In this document: positions 47,372 through 56,122 of the stretch, in pieces | How positions within the stretch are numbered: position 1 is the stretch's first letter | Layout: every line of letters begins with the position of its first letter | Assembly: GCF_022664435.1 (NCBI RefSeq) | Contig: NZ_JAKREU010000003.1 | Span: 409,510 to 473,509, forward strand | Reading direction: 5' to 3' | DNA from: Sphingomonas panni | GTDB taxonomy: Bacteria; Pseudomonadota; Alphaproteobacteria; Sphingomonadales; Sphingomonadaceae | Length of the DNA: 64,000 bases | Program-made: the position numbers and the translations under genes | The notes under the pieces: model-generated | The model's database searches: none | Seen by the model: only the letters and a program-made list of their open reading frames with translations | What the model was told of the DNA's origin: nothing

Positions 47372-48067
47372 ATGCCCTCGGTTCCGAACGATATGGTCAT
47401 CGACGCGCGCGGTGTCACCCTGACACTTGGCGAAGGCGATGCCGCCACCCGCATCCTCCACGGGATCGACCTGTCCGTAGCCACCGGGACCAGCGTCGCG
47501 CTGCTCGGCGCCTCGGGTTCGGGCAAGTCGTCGCTGATGGCGGTGCTGTCGGGGCTGGAACGGGCCAGTGGCGGGCAGGTCCATGTCGCGGGCGCGGATT
47601 TCGGGACGATGGGCGAGGACGATCTGGCGCGCGCCAGGCGCGGTCGGATCGGCATCGTGTTGCAGGCATTCCACCTGCTGCCGACCATGACCGCATTGGA
47701 AAATGTCGCCGTGCCGATGGAGCTGGCGGGGGCCGGCGACGCCTTTGCCCGTGCCGAGGCCGAACTGGTGTCGGTGGGCTTGAGCCACCGGCTCCACCAT
47801 TATCCCACGCAATTGTCGGGCGGCGAACAGCAGCGCGTCGCCATCGCCCGCGCGCTCGCCGGGCGGCCGGCGCTGCTCTTTGCCGACGAACCGACCGGCA
47901 ATCTCGACCGCGCGACGGGGCAGGCGATCATGGACCTGCTGTTCGAACGCCGCGCCGCGACCGCCGCGACGTTGCTGGTCATCACCCACGACCCGGCGCT
48001 GGCCGAACGCTGCGACCGGGTGGTCGAACTGGCCGACGGGCGGATCGCGCGGGACAGCGGGGTATGA
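47372..48067 (+). CDS. ABC transporter ATP-binding protein (YbbA/LolD type)
   Basis: A 231-residue MacB-family ATPase: Walker A GASGSGKSS near residue 49, signature LSGGEQQRVAIARAL, Walker B LLFADEPTGNLD and H-loop ITHD. It pairs with the FtsX-type permease encoded 505 bases downstream. The gap between them holds three palindromic repeats. The start at 47372 is 14 bases from the divergent tesA start; an ATG at 47393 is an alternative that would leave more promoter room. Confidence 0.93.
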   Translation: MPSVPNDMVIDARGVTLTLGEGDAATRILHGIDLSVATGTSVALLGASGSGKSSLMAVLSGLERASGGQVHVAGADFGTMGEDDLARARRGRIGIVLQAFHLLPTMTALENVAVPMELAGAGDAFARAEAELVSVGLSHRLHHYPTQLSGGEQQRVAIARALAGRPALLFADEPTGNLDRATGQAIMDLLFERRAATAATLLVITHDPALAERCDRVVELADGRIARDSGV

Positions 48068-48094
48068 CAGGGGCGTTGGCCAAGGCCCTTCTCC

Positions 48095-48184
48095 GTACCC
48101 CGGCGAAGGCCCGGGTCCAGTCGGCATGTCCTGTCCGTAGATCGCGAACGTCTCCCGCCCGGGCCGCGGCCTTCGCCGGGGTAC
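48095..48184. repeat. Palindromic repeat, first of three (GTACCCCGGCGAAGGC type)
   Basis: GTACCCCGGCGAAGGC at the left is matched by GCCTTCGCCGGGGTAC at the right. It begins 28 bases after the ABC ATPase stop. Confidence 0.9.
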
Positions 48185-48256
48185 GGTACAATGGCATTTG
48201 TCGCGGTTTCGTGAAGGTCCGGCACCTGGAGACGATCGCACCCCCCGCCCCGTGCA

Positions 48257-48341
48257 GTACCCCCGCGCAGGCGGGGGTCCAGGGCGGCACACGCAGCCGG
48301 CTGGTCTATCTGGCTCTGGCCCCCCGCCTGCGCGGGGGTAC
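48257..48341. repeat. Palindromic repeat, second of three (GTACCCCCGCGCAGGC type)
   Basis: GTACCCCCGCGCAGGCGGGGG is mirrored by CCCCCGCCTGCGCGGGGGTAC, a variant of the flanking two. Confidence 0.9.
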
Positions 48342-48415
48342 GAGGGGGCGCGCCGTTCCTCCTTGTGCGAAGAGAAAACCGCTGCAACGACCCGCAGCGA
48401 CCCGACATCCCCGCC

Positions 48416-48505
48416 GTACCCCGGCGAAGGCCGGGGTCCAGTTGGGGGACGCGCCTATTCTACGGAACGGCCTTTCCTACTGGACCCCGGCCTTCGCCGG
48501 GGTAC
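48416..48505. repeat. Palindromic repeat, third of three (GTACCCCGGCGAAGGC type)
   Basis: GTACCCCGGCGAAGGCCGGG and CCCGGCCTTCGCCGGGGTAC pair perfectly over 20 bases each. It ends 67 bases before the permease start. Confidence 0.92.
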
Positions 48506-48572
48506 GGGCTTGCGACTATCACCCTGACGTCGCCATGGGCGGACTGCAACGCGACGCCCACGGACCCGCCGC

Positions 48573-51065
48573 ATGACCGACTGGCGCCTCGCGTGGAAGT
48601 TTGCGCGCCGCGAACTCGACGCCCGCTTCCGGGGGCTGCGCCTCCTGCTGGTCTGCCTGATCCTCGGCGTCGGCGCGCTGGCGGCGATCGGCAGCCTCAC
48701 CCGCTCGATCACCACGGAGCTATCCGCCCGTGGCCAAAGCCTTTTGGGCGGCGATCTCGAACTATCGGTATCGCAGCGGACCGCCACCGATGGCGAACGC
48801 CGGTCGATGGCGAAGCTCGGCCGCGTGTCGGAAACGCTGCGGATGCAGTCGATGGCCGCCAACTTCGACGGCCAGACCGCCCCGATCGAGCTGAAGGCGG
48901 TCGACGCTTCCTACCCGCTCTACGGCACGCTCACCCTGCAAGGGGGTCCCGCCCGCCCGCTTGGCCCGACCGAAACCTATGTCGGACCGGCGCTGGTCGA
49001 ACGGCTGAAGCTGCGCGTCGGCGGTCAGGTCCGCTACGGCACCGCGCGCTTCACCATCGCCGGGATCATCGCCGACGAACCCGACCGGCTAAGCGAAGGT
49101 TTTACGCTGGGCGCGGTGGCGCTGGTCTCGCTCGATGGGCTGCAACGCACCGCCCTGATCGCGCCGGGCAGCCTGTACGAAAGCAAATACCGCATCGCCA
49201 GCCGCTATGATCCGGCCCAGGCGGTCAAGGCGTTCACCGACCGCTATCCCGCACAGGGGTGGGACACCCGCACCCGCGACCGCGCCTCGCCGGGGGCCGA
49301 ACGCTTCCTCTCGCGCATGGGCGAGTTCCTCGTGCTGGTCGGCCTGACGGCGCTGGTCATAGCCGGGATCGGCGTCGGCAATGGCGTGTCGAGCTACCTC
49401 GCCACGCGCCGTTCCAGCATCGCCACGCTGAAGGTGTTGGGGGCGACCTCCGGCCTGATCGCGCGGGTGTATCTTCTTCAGATCGTGGCAGTTTCCGCGA
49501 TCGGCATCGCCATCGGGCTGGCGATCGGCATCGCCGCCGTGCCGCTGATCGTGGCGCTGGCGGGCGATGTCCTGCCGGTCGCGCCGGCCTTTGCGATCCA
49601 CCCGTTGCCCTTGGCACAGGCCGCTGCCTATGGTTTGCTGATCGCACTCGCCTTTGCCGCGCCGCCGTTGTTGGCGGCTGGCGCAGTCCCTGCGGCCGGG
49701 CTGTTGCGCGGCGTCCATGACGGGCGTGGCGCGCCGTGGTGGAAGGCGGCGGCATGGATGGGCGCGGCCTTTGCCGGGATCGTCCTGCTGGTGCTGGCGA
49801 CCAGCGAACGGCCGTGGTTCGGCGCGGCATTCCTTGCGGCGGCTGGCGGACTTCTCCTGCTATTGTCGGCACTTGGCTGGCTGATCCGCACCCTCGCCGC
49901 CCGCCTGCCCCGGTCGCGCAAGCCCCTGTGGCGGCTCGCGGTGGCGGCGCTCCACCGTCCCGGCGCGCGGACTGGTGCGCTGGTGGTGGCGTTGGGCCTC
50001 GGCCTGACGCTGTTCGTGCTGCTGGCGGCCATCCGCACCAGCCTCGACGCCAACATCGAACGGACCGTTCCGGCGCGCGCACCCGCCCTTTTCGCGCTCG
50101 ACGTGCCCCCGGACCGCGAATCACCGTTCCGCACAACCATCGCCAACATCCAGCCCGACGCCGAAATCCAGACCGTCCCCCTGATGCGCGGTACCATCAC
50201 CGCCTACGGCACGACCCGGGTCGCCGACCTGAAAACCATTCCCGAAGGGGCATGGGCATTGCGCGGCGAACGCGGCCTGACCTTCGCCGACGACCTGCCG
50301 CCCGGCAGCGAACTGGTTGCCGGCAAATGGTGGCCGGCGAACTATAGCGGCCCGCCGCTGGTATCGGTCGACGAACGCATGGCGCAGGCGCTGAACCTCA
50401 AGCTCGGCGATCCGCTGACGATCAGCGTCGCCGGGCAGGAACGCACCGCGCGCATCGCCTCGCTGCGCAAGATCGAATGGGACACGATGGGCTTCAATTT
50501 CGTGATGGTGTTCAGTCCGAACGCGCTGTCCGACGTGCCCCACAACCTCGCGGCGACGATCACCATGCCGCCCGGCCGCGAACGCGCCATCGTCCATGCG
50601 CTGTCGGCAGGCTTCCCGTCGACGTCGGTGGTCGAGGTGCGCGAGGTGATCGGACAGGTCCGCACCATCGTCTCCCAGATGGCGACCGCGATCGCGGCCG
50701 CGGCGGGCATCGCCATCCTCGCCGGCATCGCCGTGCTGGTCGGCGCGATCGCGGCGGCGCGCGAGACGCGGACCTATGATTCGGTGATCCTGAAGACGCT
50801 GGGCGCGACACGCGGACAAATCCTGGCGGCGCAGGCGCTGGAATATCTGCTGCTGGCGGTCATCCTCGCCGCGCTGGCCGCCGCGATCGGTATCGCCGGG
50901 GGCTGGTATGTCGTGGTCGAACTGTTCGCATTCGAATGGCTGCCGGATTACGGCGCGATCGCGCTGACGCTGCTGGCAGGGGTCGGGGTCACGGTCGGGA
51001 TCGGACTCCTCGGGGCGCTGCCGATCTTGAGTGCGCGGCCCGCACGGGCGTTACGGGAACTGTAA
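48573..51065 (+). CDS. FtsX-type ABC permease (YbbP-like)
   Basis: An 830-residue permease with two FtsX domains (about residues 250-380 and 700-825) and large extracytoplasmic loops. The N-terminal helix (LLLVCLILGVGALAAIGSL) is followed by a long periplasmic domain. YbbA-YbbP pairs belong to the MacB/LolCDE group and are thought to work on envelope lipids or proteins with TesA. Arrangement with the ATPase gene upstream is intact apart from the repeat array. A 132-base palindromic repeat follows the stop by one base. Confidence 0.92.
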   Translation: MTDWRLAWKFARRELDARFRGLRLLLVCLILGVGALAAIGSLTRSITTELSARGQSLLGGDLELSVSQRTATDGERRSMAKLGRVSETLRMQSMAANFDGQTAPIELKAVDASYPLYGTLTLQGGPARPLGPTETYVGPALVERLKLRVGGQVRYGTARFTIAGIIADEPDRLSEGFTLGAVALVSLDGLQRTALIAPGSLYESKYRIASRYDPAQAVKAFTDRYPAQGWDTRTRDRASPGAERFLSRMGEFLVLVGLTALVIAGIGVGNGVSSYLATRRSSIATLKVLGATSGLIARVYLLQIVAVSAIGIAIGLAIGIAAVPLIVALAGDVLPVAPAFAIHPLPLAQAAAYGLLIALAFAAPPLLAAGAVPAAGLLRGVHDGRGAPWWKAAAWMGAAFAGIVLLVLATSERPWFGAAFLAAAGGLLLLLSALGWLIRTLAARLPRSRKPLWRLAVAALHRPGARTGALVVALGLGLTLFVLLAAIRTSLDANIERTVPARAPALFALDVPPDRESPFRTTIANIQPDAEIQTVPLMRGTITAYGTTRVADLKTIPEGAWALRGERGLTFADDLPPGSELVAGKWWPANYSGPPLVSVDERMAQALNLKLGDPLTISVAGQERTARIASLRKIEWDTMGFNFVMVFSPNALSDVPHNLAATITMPPGRERAIVHALSAGFPSTSVVEVREVIGQVRTIVSQMATAIAAAAGIAILAGIAVLVGAIAAARETRTYDSVILKTLGATRGQILAAQALEYLLLAVILAALAAAIGIAGGWYVVVELFAFEWLPDYGAIALTLLAGVGVTVGIGLLGALPILSARPARALREL

Positions 51066-51197
51066 ATCCTCCCCGGCACGGGGAGGGGGACCAGCGAAGC
51101 TGGTGGAGGGGGCTGTCCGCATACGACACCGTCGCGTTGCGTCGAGAACCCCCTCCACCATGCTGCGCGTGGTCCCCCTCCCCGTGCCGGGGAGGAT
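51066..51197. repeat. Palindromic intergenic repeat (ATCCTCCCCGGCACGGGGAGG type)
   Basis: ATCCTCCCCGGCACGGGGAG at the left is mirrored by CTCCCCGTGCCGGGGAGGAT at the right, with inner GGACCAGCGAAGC-like arms. A short fragment of the same motif is at 62687-62705. It is between convergent FtsX and DEAD-box genes. Confidence 0.9.
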
Positions 51198-51205
51198 CTT
51201 GGACA

Positions 51206-51236
51206 AACAAAAAACCCCGGCAGTCGCCTGCCGGGG
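51206..51236 (-). terminator. Intrinsic terminator of the DEAD-box helicase gene
   Basis: On the minus strand CCCCGGCAGGCGACTGCCGGGG (here split: CCCCGGCAG, GCGA, CTGCCGGGG region at plus 51215-51236) forms a 9-bp stem followed by TTTTTTG. It begins 9 bases after the stop codon. It is the clearest terminator in the window. Confidence 0.9.
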
Positions 51237-51244
51237 CTTGTCGA

Positions 51245-52711
51245 TTACACCGCCGCGCGGGGAGCGCCGCCGCCACGACCGCGACCACCCCGGCCGCGAC
51301 CACCGCCGCCGTTGCCGCCCGGACGGCCACCGCCACCCGGACGCCCGCCCCCGCCGGCACCGGCTTCGCGCGGCGGGCGACCGCCGCCCTGGCCTTCGCC
51401 GCGCTGCGGCTGACCGCCGCCGCGTGCCGGGTTGCCGACCGGACCGCCGCGACCATGCGCCGGCTTCGCGCCATGGGCATGGGTCGCACGCGGCCGCGCC
51501 GGACCACGCTCGCTGGGCAGGCGCTCGGGACGATCGGGGGCATAGGGCGCCCGGCTCGCCTTGATCTGCGCGCTCTGCTGCAGGAAGTCGTCGGGCAGCG
51601 GCACGACCTCGACCTTCTGCTTGGTCAGCCGCTCGATACCCTTCAGATAGGGCCGCTCGTCATCCGCGCAGAAGCTGAACGCCACGCCCGACGCACCGGC
51701 GCGCGCGGTGCGGCCGATGCGATGGACGTACTGCTCCGACACGTTGGGCAGTTCGAAGTTCACCACATGGCTGACCCCCGACACGTCGATGCCGCGCGCG
51801 GCGATGTCGGTCGCGACCAGGATCGGCACGGTGCCGTCGCGGAAGGCGGCCAGCGCGCGCTCGCGCTGCGGCTGCGACTTGTTGCCGTGGATCGCGTTCG
51901 ACGCGATACCGTTCGCCGCCAGCAGCTTCACGACGCGGTCGGCACCATGCTTGGTGCGGGTGAACACCAGCGCGCGGTCGATCTTGGTATTGCGGAAGAA
52001 CATCGTCAGCAGCGTCTGCTTCTCCGCCTGCTGGACGAAGGTGACATATTGCTCGACACGCTCCGCGGTCGAGGACACCGGCGTCACCTGCACCGTGGCC
52101 GGATCGGTCAGATATTTGTCGGCCAGCTCGCGAATGTCCTTCGGCATCGTCGCCGAGAAGAACAGCGTCTGGCGCGACTTCGGCACCATCGACACGATGC
52201 GGCGCAGCGCGTGGATGAAGCCCAGGTCGAGCATCTGGTCCGCTTCGTCGAGGACGAGGATTTCCAGCTCGCCCAACCCCAGGCACTTCTGGTCGATCAA
52301 GTCGAGCAGACGGCCCGGCGTCGCGACGAGGATGTCGACGCCCGCTGCCACGTCGCGGATGTTGCGCGGCACCGGCACACCGCCGAACACGGTCGCGACG
52401 GTCAGCTTGCTGTGCTTGGCATAGGCGCGGGCATTGTCGGCGATCTGGCTAACCAGTTCGCGCGTGGGGGCCAGCACCAGCATCCGGCAGCGCATCGGGC
52501 GGCGACGAACATTCGCCTTCACGAGCAGGTCGATCGAGGGAAGGACGAACGCGGCGGTCTTGCCGGTGCCGGTCTGGGCGATGCCCAGCAGGTCGCGCCC
52601 TTCGAGGACCAGCGGGATCGCGTCGCGCTGGATCGGGGTCGGGGTTTCGTAATTCTTGGCGGCGAGCGCGTCGAGGATCGACTTCGACAGGCCGAGCGAC
52701 TGGAAGGACAT
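51245..52711 (-). CDS. DEAD-box ATP-dependent RNA helicase (RhlE-type)
   Basis: A 488-residue helicase with all superfamily 2 motifs: Q motif (PTPIQRDAIP), Walker A AQTGTGKT, PTRELVSQ, DEAD in LDEADQMLD, SAT in FFSATMP, HRIGRTAR. The C-terminal 100 residues are a Gly/Arg-rich low-complexity tail (PRPGGRGGRGRGG type) that binds RNA. Similar to RhlE, which helps ribosome assembly and RNA decay. The ATG at 52711 follows GGAA. An intrinsic terminator follows. It is divergent from the sensor-protein gene. Confidence 0.94.
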   Translation of the reverse strand: MSFQSLGLSKSILDALAAKNYETPTPIQRDAIPLVLEGRDLLGIAQTGTGKTAAFVLPSIDLLVKANVRRRPMRCRMLVLAPTRELVSQIADNARAYAKHSKLTVATVFGGVPVPRNIRDVAAGVDILVATPGRLLDLIDQKCLGLGELEILVLDEADQMLDLGFIHALRRIVSMVPKSRQTLFFSATMPKDIRELADKYLTDPATVQVTPVSSTAERVEQYVTFVQQAEKQTLLTMFFRNTKIDRALVFTRTKHGADRVVKLLAANGIASNAIHGNKSQPQRERALAAFRDGTVPILVATDIAARGIDVSGVSHVVNFELPNVSEQYVHRIGRTARAGASGVAFSFCADDERPYLKGIERLTKQKVEVVPLPDDFLQQSAQIKASRAPYAPDRPERLPSERGPARPRATHAHGAKPAHGRGGPVGNPARGGGQPQRGEGQGGGRPPREAGAGGGGRPGGGGRPGGNGGGGRGRGGRGRGGGAPRAAV

Positions 52712-52978
52712 GACAGTTCCTATAAAACAGGTCCGGCACCCGTAAGCGCTCACACAAGGCGCACGGATGGCGGGGCAAAAAATTGCGACCCGCGTGACTA
52801 GGGAAGCCGGTTGGAGCTGCGACGCGGAGCCGAGACCAATCATGGTCCGATCACGCTGCCTGAAAAGCGTCGCTGCGCTGCGGCAAATAGGCGATCTGTT
52901 GACCCAGGTCAAGAAGACGACCGTTCCTGCCACCGATTGCCGCTGGCAACGGCGGAATCAGAGGCTTAGTAACGAAGC

Positions 52979-54067
52979 ATGTCCGAAACCCACTCGGCCG
53001 ATCCCGCCGTCGACGGCCTGCCGCGCCGTCACCTGCGCCTGTTGGGCGAAGCCGCCGACCGCCTGCTTGCCGCCCAGGACCCGGCGGTGATGGTGGACGA
53101 GCTGTTCGCGCTAATCGCCGACGAACTGCGGCTCGATGCGTTCTTCAACTATCGCCTCGACGGCGATGTGCTGACCCTGGTCGCCTATGGCGGCCTGACC
53201 GAGGAACAGGCGGCAACGGGCGCGCAGCTGGCGGTGGGACAGGCGGTGTGCGGGTTCGCCGCGTGCGAACGCCGTCCGATCCAGGCGTTCGGGGTGCAGG
53301 CATCGGACGATCCGCTGACCGACTTCGTCCGCGACCTGGGCATCGACGCCTATGCCTGCACGCCGCTGGTCCACGGGTCCGAACTGCTCGGGACACTGGG
53401 GTTCGGACGGCGCTGGACCGACCGGTTCGACGCCGACGAACTGACCTTTCTCCACACCATCTGCCATTATGTCGCGCTCGCCAAATACCGGTTGAAGATC
53501 GAGGCGGAGCTGCGCGCCGGCATCGCATCGCGCGAACGGCTGCTCGCCGAACTCAACCACCGCGTCCGCAACGCGCTGCAGACCGCCATCGCCGTCGTCC
53601 GGCTGGGCGCGGCCGACACCGTTGACGGGGCGGCGCGCGACGCGCTGGGCGGGGCCGCCGCCCGGCTGGAGGTTCTCGCCGCCGCGCATCGCCCGCTCTA
53701 TGCGACCGACAGCCCCAGCCGGATCGACATCGCCGCGCTGATCGAATCGCTGGTCGAGCGCAGCGACGACGAACCGGTCGAGGTCATGGTGACCGGCGAA
53801 CCGTCGCTGCCGATCGAACAGGCGGCGGCGGTCGCGCTGCTGACCCATGCGTTTCTCGGCGCCGAACCCGATGCGGTAACCGGCATCGCAGTGGAGCGGA
53901 CAGATACGGCGCTGCGCATCGCGCTGATCGGCCCCGCCATGGGGCATAGCCGACCGGCGCTGGACGACAGCCGCCTCGTGCGCGGATTGGCGCGGCAATT
54001 GCGCGCGACCGTGACCCGCGCGGATGACCGGCTGACCCTGACCGTACCCGGCCGCGACGATGGCTGA
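52979..54067 (+). CDS. GAF sensor protein with HisKA_2/HWE-like phosphoacceptor, degenerate ATPase
   Basis: A 362-residue protein. An N-terminal GAF domain (about 25-170) is followed by a dimerisation/phosphoacceptor domain with LAELNHRVRNALQT; the phospho-His is likely His194. The C-terminal region lies where a HATPase domain is expected, but the N-box Asn is absent (AVALLTHAFLG instead of ELxxNALKH) and the DxGxG box is not seen. It may act as a phosphotransfer protein like ChpT. Its stop overlaps the receiver gene by 8 bases. Confidence 0.82.
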   Translation: MSETHSADPAVDGLPRRHLRLLGEAADRLLAAQDPAVMVDELFALIADELRLDAFFNYRLDGDVLTLVAYGGLTEEQAATGAQLAVGQAVCGFAACERRPIQAFGVQASDDPLTDFVRDLGIDAYACTPLVHGSELLGTLGFGRRWTDRFDADELTFLHTICHYVALAKYRLKIEAELRAGIASRERLLAELNHRVRNALQTAIAVVRLGAADTVDGAARDALGGAAARLEVLAAAHRPLYATDSPSRIDIAALIESLVERSDDEPVEVMVTGEPSLPIEQAAAVALLTHAFLGAEPDAVTGIAVERTDTALRIALIGPAMGHSRPALDDSRLVRGLARQLRATVTRADDRLTLTVPGRDDG

Positions 54068-54464
54068 ACCTCTGCGCATTTTGCTGGTCGAGGACGAGGC
54101 GCTGGTCGCGATGCTGGTCGAGGACGCGCTGGTGGCGCAGGGGCATGTCGTCACCGGTATCGCCGACACGCGTGCCGACGCACTGGCGCTGGCCGATGTC
54201 GACCGGCCCGACCTGGCGCTATGCGATGTGCGGCTGGCCCAAGGCGATTGCGGCCGCGGCGTCGCGACGACCTTGGCGGAACGCGGCATCCCCTGCCTGT
54301 TCCTCAGCGGCAATTGCCCGGACATCGCCGACCATCCGCTGATCCTCGGCTGTGTCGCCAAGCCGTTCCAGAGCGCTTCCCTCGCCCGGGTGATCGACGC
54401 CGCGCTGGCGCGGTTGCGTGGCGAGACACCGGAACGCGTACCGCGCGAGCTGCGCTTCTACTGA
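54060..54464 (+). CDS. Single-domain response regulator
   Basis: A 134-residue receiver without an output domain. [13 protein letters not shown] (acidic pair at residues 11-12), LALCDVRLA with phosphorylatable Asp56, FLSGNCP (Ser83) and VAKPF with Lys101 are the expected residues. It starts 8 bases inside the end of the GAF protein gene, so the two proteins are likely partners. Lack of output suggests signalling by protein contact or phosphorelay. It is convergent with recF, overlapping it by 7 bases. Confidence 0.92.
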   Translation: MAEPLRILLVEDEALVAMLVEDALVAQGHVVTGIADTRADALALADVDRPDLALCDVRLAQGDCGRGVATTLAERGIPCLFLSGNCPDIADHPLILGCVAKPFQSASLARVIDAALARLRGETPERVPRELRFY

Positions 54465-55528
54465 TCGCGCTCGATCCGCCCGCCCGCGACATGATAGCGG
54501 GTGGCATCGCCCGGAATGTCGCTGAACAGCGCCGCCTCGGTTCCCGTCAGCCACACCTGCCCCGCCCCCGCCGCCCGCGCAAAGAGTGCCGCGCGCCGTG
54601 CGGGGTCGAGATGCGCGGCCACTTCGTCGAGTAACAGGACCGGCCGCCGCCCGGCCCGCTCCGCCACCAGCTCGGCATGGGCCAGCACCAGCCCGAGCAG
54701 CAACGCCTTCTGCTCGCCGGTCGAACAGCGCGCCGCCGCCATGCCCCGGTCGCGATCGGTGACGATCAGGTCGACGCGGTGCGGCCCGCTGAGCGCCCGC
54801 CCCGCCGCCGCATCGCGCGCACGCCCCGACGCCAGCTCGCGCGCGAACAGCGCACCGTCGCCATGCCACCCCTCCAGCGCCAGCGCCGCGCGCGGAAAAT
54901 CGGTTGCGGGGAGCGCCGCGATCCGATCCTCCAGCATCGCGACCGCCTCCGCCCGCGCTGCGCCCAGCGCCACGCCATGCTCGACCATCCGCGCTTCCAG
55001 CGCCGACAGCCAGTCGGGATCGGGCATTGCCTCCTCCGCCAGCAACCGGTTGCGCTGACGCATCGCCGCGTCATAGCGGGTCGCCTGCGTCGCATGGGCC
55101 GGGTTCAGCGCCAGCGTCATCCGGTCGAGGAACCGCCGCCGCTCGCCTGCCGGCTCGACGAACAGCCGGTCCATCGCCGGGGTCAGCCACAGCACCGACA
55201 GCCATTCGGCGAGCGCCGTCGCCGCCGCGCTCGCACCGTTCACCCGCACGATCCGCCGCTCGGGTGCGCTCGCCTGCGTCCCCGTCCCGATCCGCACATC
55301 GTCGGTCAGGTCGGCCGCGACGCCGAAACCGCCCGCTCCGCCCTCACGCGCCATGTCGGACAGCGGCGCGCGGCGCAGGCCCCGCCCCGGCGCCAGCAGC
55401 GACACCGCCTCCAGCACATTGGTCTTGCCCGCACCATTGGGACCGCTCAGCACGACGAAGCCGCCACCCGGTTCGATGGTGCCGCCCGCATGGTTGCGAA
55501 AATCGGTCAGGGTCAGGCGGGTAAGCAT
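54458..55528 (-). CDS. recF: DNA replication and repair protein RecF
   Basis: A 356-residue SMC-like ATPase that loads RecA at gaps with RecO and Rec[16 protein letters not shown] opens the protein, Walker A is [11 protein letters not shown] near residue 36, the signature [13 protein letters not shown] near residue 268 and Walker [12 protein letters not shown] near residue 305. The start at 55528 matches the family; a longer frame extends to 55561. In many bacteria recF is next to dnaN and gyrB, which are not present here. Confidence 0.95.
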   Translation of the reverse strand: MLTRLTLTDFRNHAGGTIEPGGGFVVLSGPNGAGKTNVLEAVSLLAPGRGLRRAPLSDMAREGGAGGFGVAADLTDDVRIGTGTQASAPERRIVRVNGASAAATALAEWLSVLWLTPAMDRLFVEPAGERRRFLDRMTLALNPAHATQATRYDAAMRQRNRLLAEEAMPDPDWLSALEARMVEHGVALGAARAEAVAMLEDRIAALPATDFPRAALALEGWHGDGALFARELASGRARDAAAGRALSGPHRVDLIVTDRDRGMAAARCSTGEQKALLLGLVLAHAELVAERAGRRPVLLLDEVAAHLDPARRAALFARAAGAGQVWLTGTEAALFSDIPGDATRYHVAGGRIERDQ

Positions 55529-55655
55529 CTGGATGCGACCGTTAGCGGTGCGGACGCCCACGCGAAACCCTCACGCGGGCGACCCGTTGTTATACGAACG
55601 CAACTTTCCGACCCGTCGCGTATTTTGAAGGTTCGACTTACGACAGGAATCGCCG

Positions 55656-55997
55656 ATGCCCCGTTTCGTCCTGATGGCCGCCGCCGCTTTCGCGCTCACT
55701 GCCTGCGGCTCGCAAAGCCCCGAGCAGCAGCGCGCGGACCAGCTGCGCGATCAGGCGGATGCAGAGGCCGACGCGATCGAGGCCGCTGCCGAGAACCAGA
55801 CCGCGCAGATGAAGGTCGAGGCGGAAGGGCTGTTGAACCAGGCCGGGCAGGCCGGGGGCTATGACGCCGAACGGCTGAAGGTTCGTGCGGATGCGATCCG
55901 TGAAGAGGCCAAGCTGGTCGAACAGCAGGCCGAAGCCCGCGCCAAGGCGGTCCGCGATCGGGGCGAGGCCCAGGCTAGCGCCGCACTGGCGAAGTAG
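55656..55997 (+). CDS. Small lipoprotein with coiled coil
   Basis: A 113-residue predicted lipoprotein with lipobox LTAC (Cys17). Residues about 25-113 are charged and strongly heptad-like (QQRADQLRDQADAEADAIE, KLVEQQAEARAKAVRD), rich in Ala and Glu, and should form a long coiled coil. No family is recognised. It stands alone between divergent recF and a convergent coq4, and is followed by a palindromic repeat. Envelope location is inferred from the lipobox. Confidence 0.78.
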   Translation: MPRFVLMAAAAFALTACGSQSPEQQRADQLRDQADAEADAIEAAAENQTAQMKVEAEGLLNQAGQAGGYDAERLKVRADAIREEAKLVEQQAEARAKAVRDRGEAQASAALAK

Positions 55998-56014
55998 AAC
56001 CTTCCTGCCTTTAT

Positions 56015-56101
56015 GCGTCACCCCAGCGCAGGCTGGGGTCTCCCCGTTATAGCGCGTAAGGGGAGCCGCAGGAGACTCCAGCCTCCGCCGAGAGGGACGA
56101 C
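56015..56101. repeat. Palindromic intergenic repeat
   Basis: CGTCACCCCAGCGCAGGCTG at the left pairs imperfectly with CCAGCCTCCGCCGAGAGGGACG at the right. It lies between the convergent lipoprotein and coq4 genes. Confidence 0.75.
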
Positions 56102-56122
56102 CATGTTGCGCGCTCCCCGCCC

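Larger units (their letters stand above)
48068..48572. other. Repeat-filled gap inside the ybbA-ybbP-like operon
   Basis: The 505 bases between the ABC ATPase and its permease contain three palindromic repeats (listed separately) and no credible gene. Open frames here are built from the repeats. The arrangement would place large hairpins in the operon mRNA. Confidence 0.8.

Noticed and set aside
48068..48572. Plus and minus open frames in the gap between ABC ATPase and permease
   Set aside because: They are made of the three palindromic repeats and do not resemble proteins.
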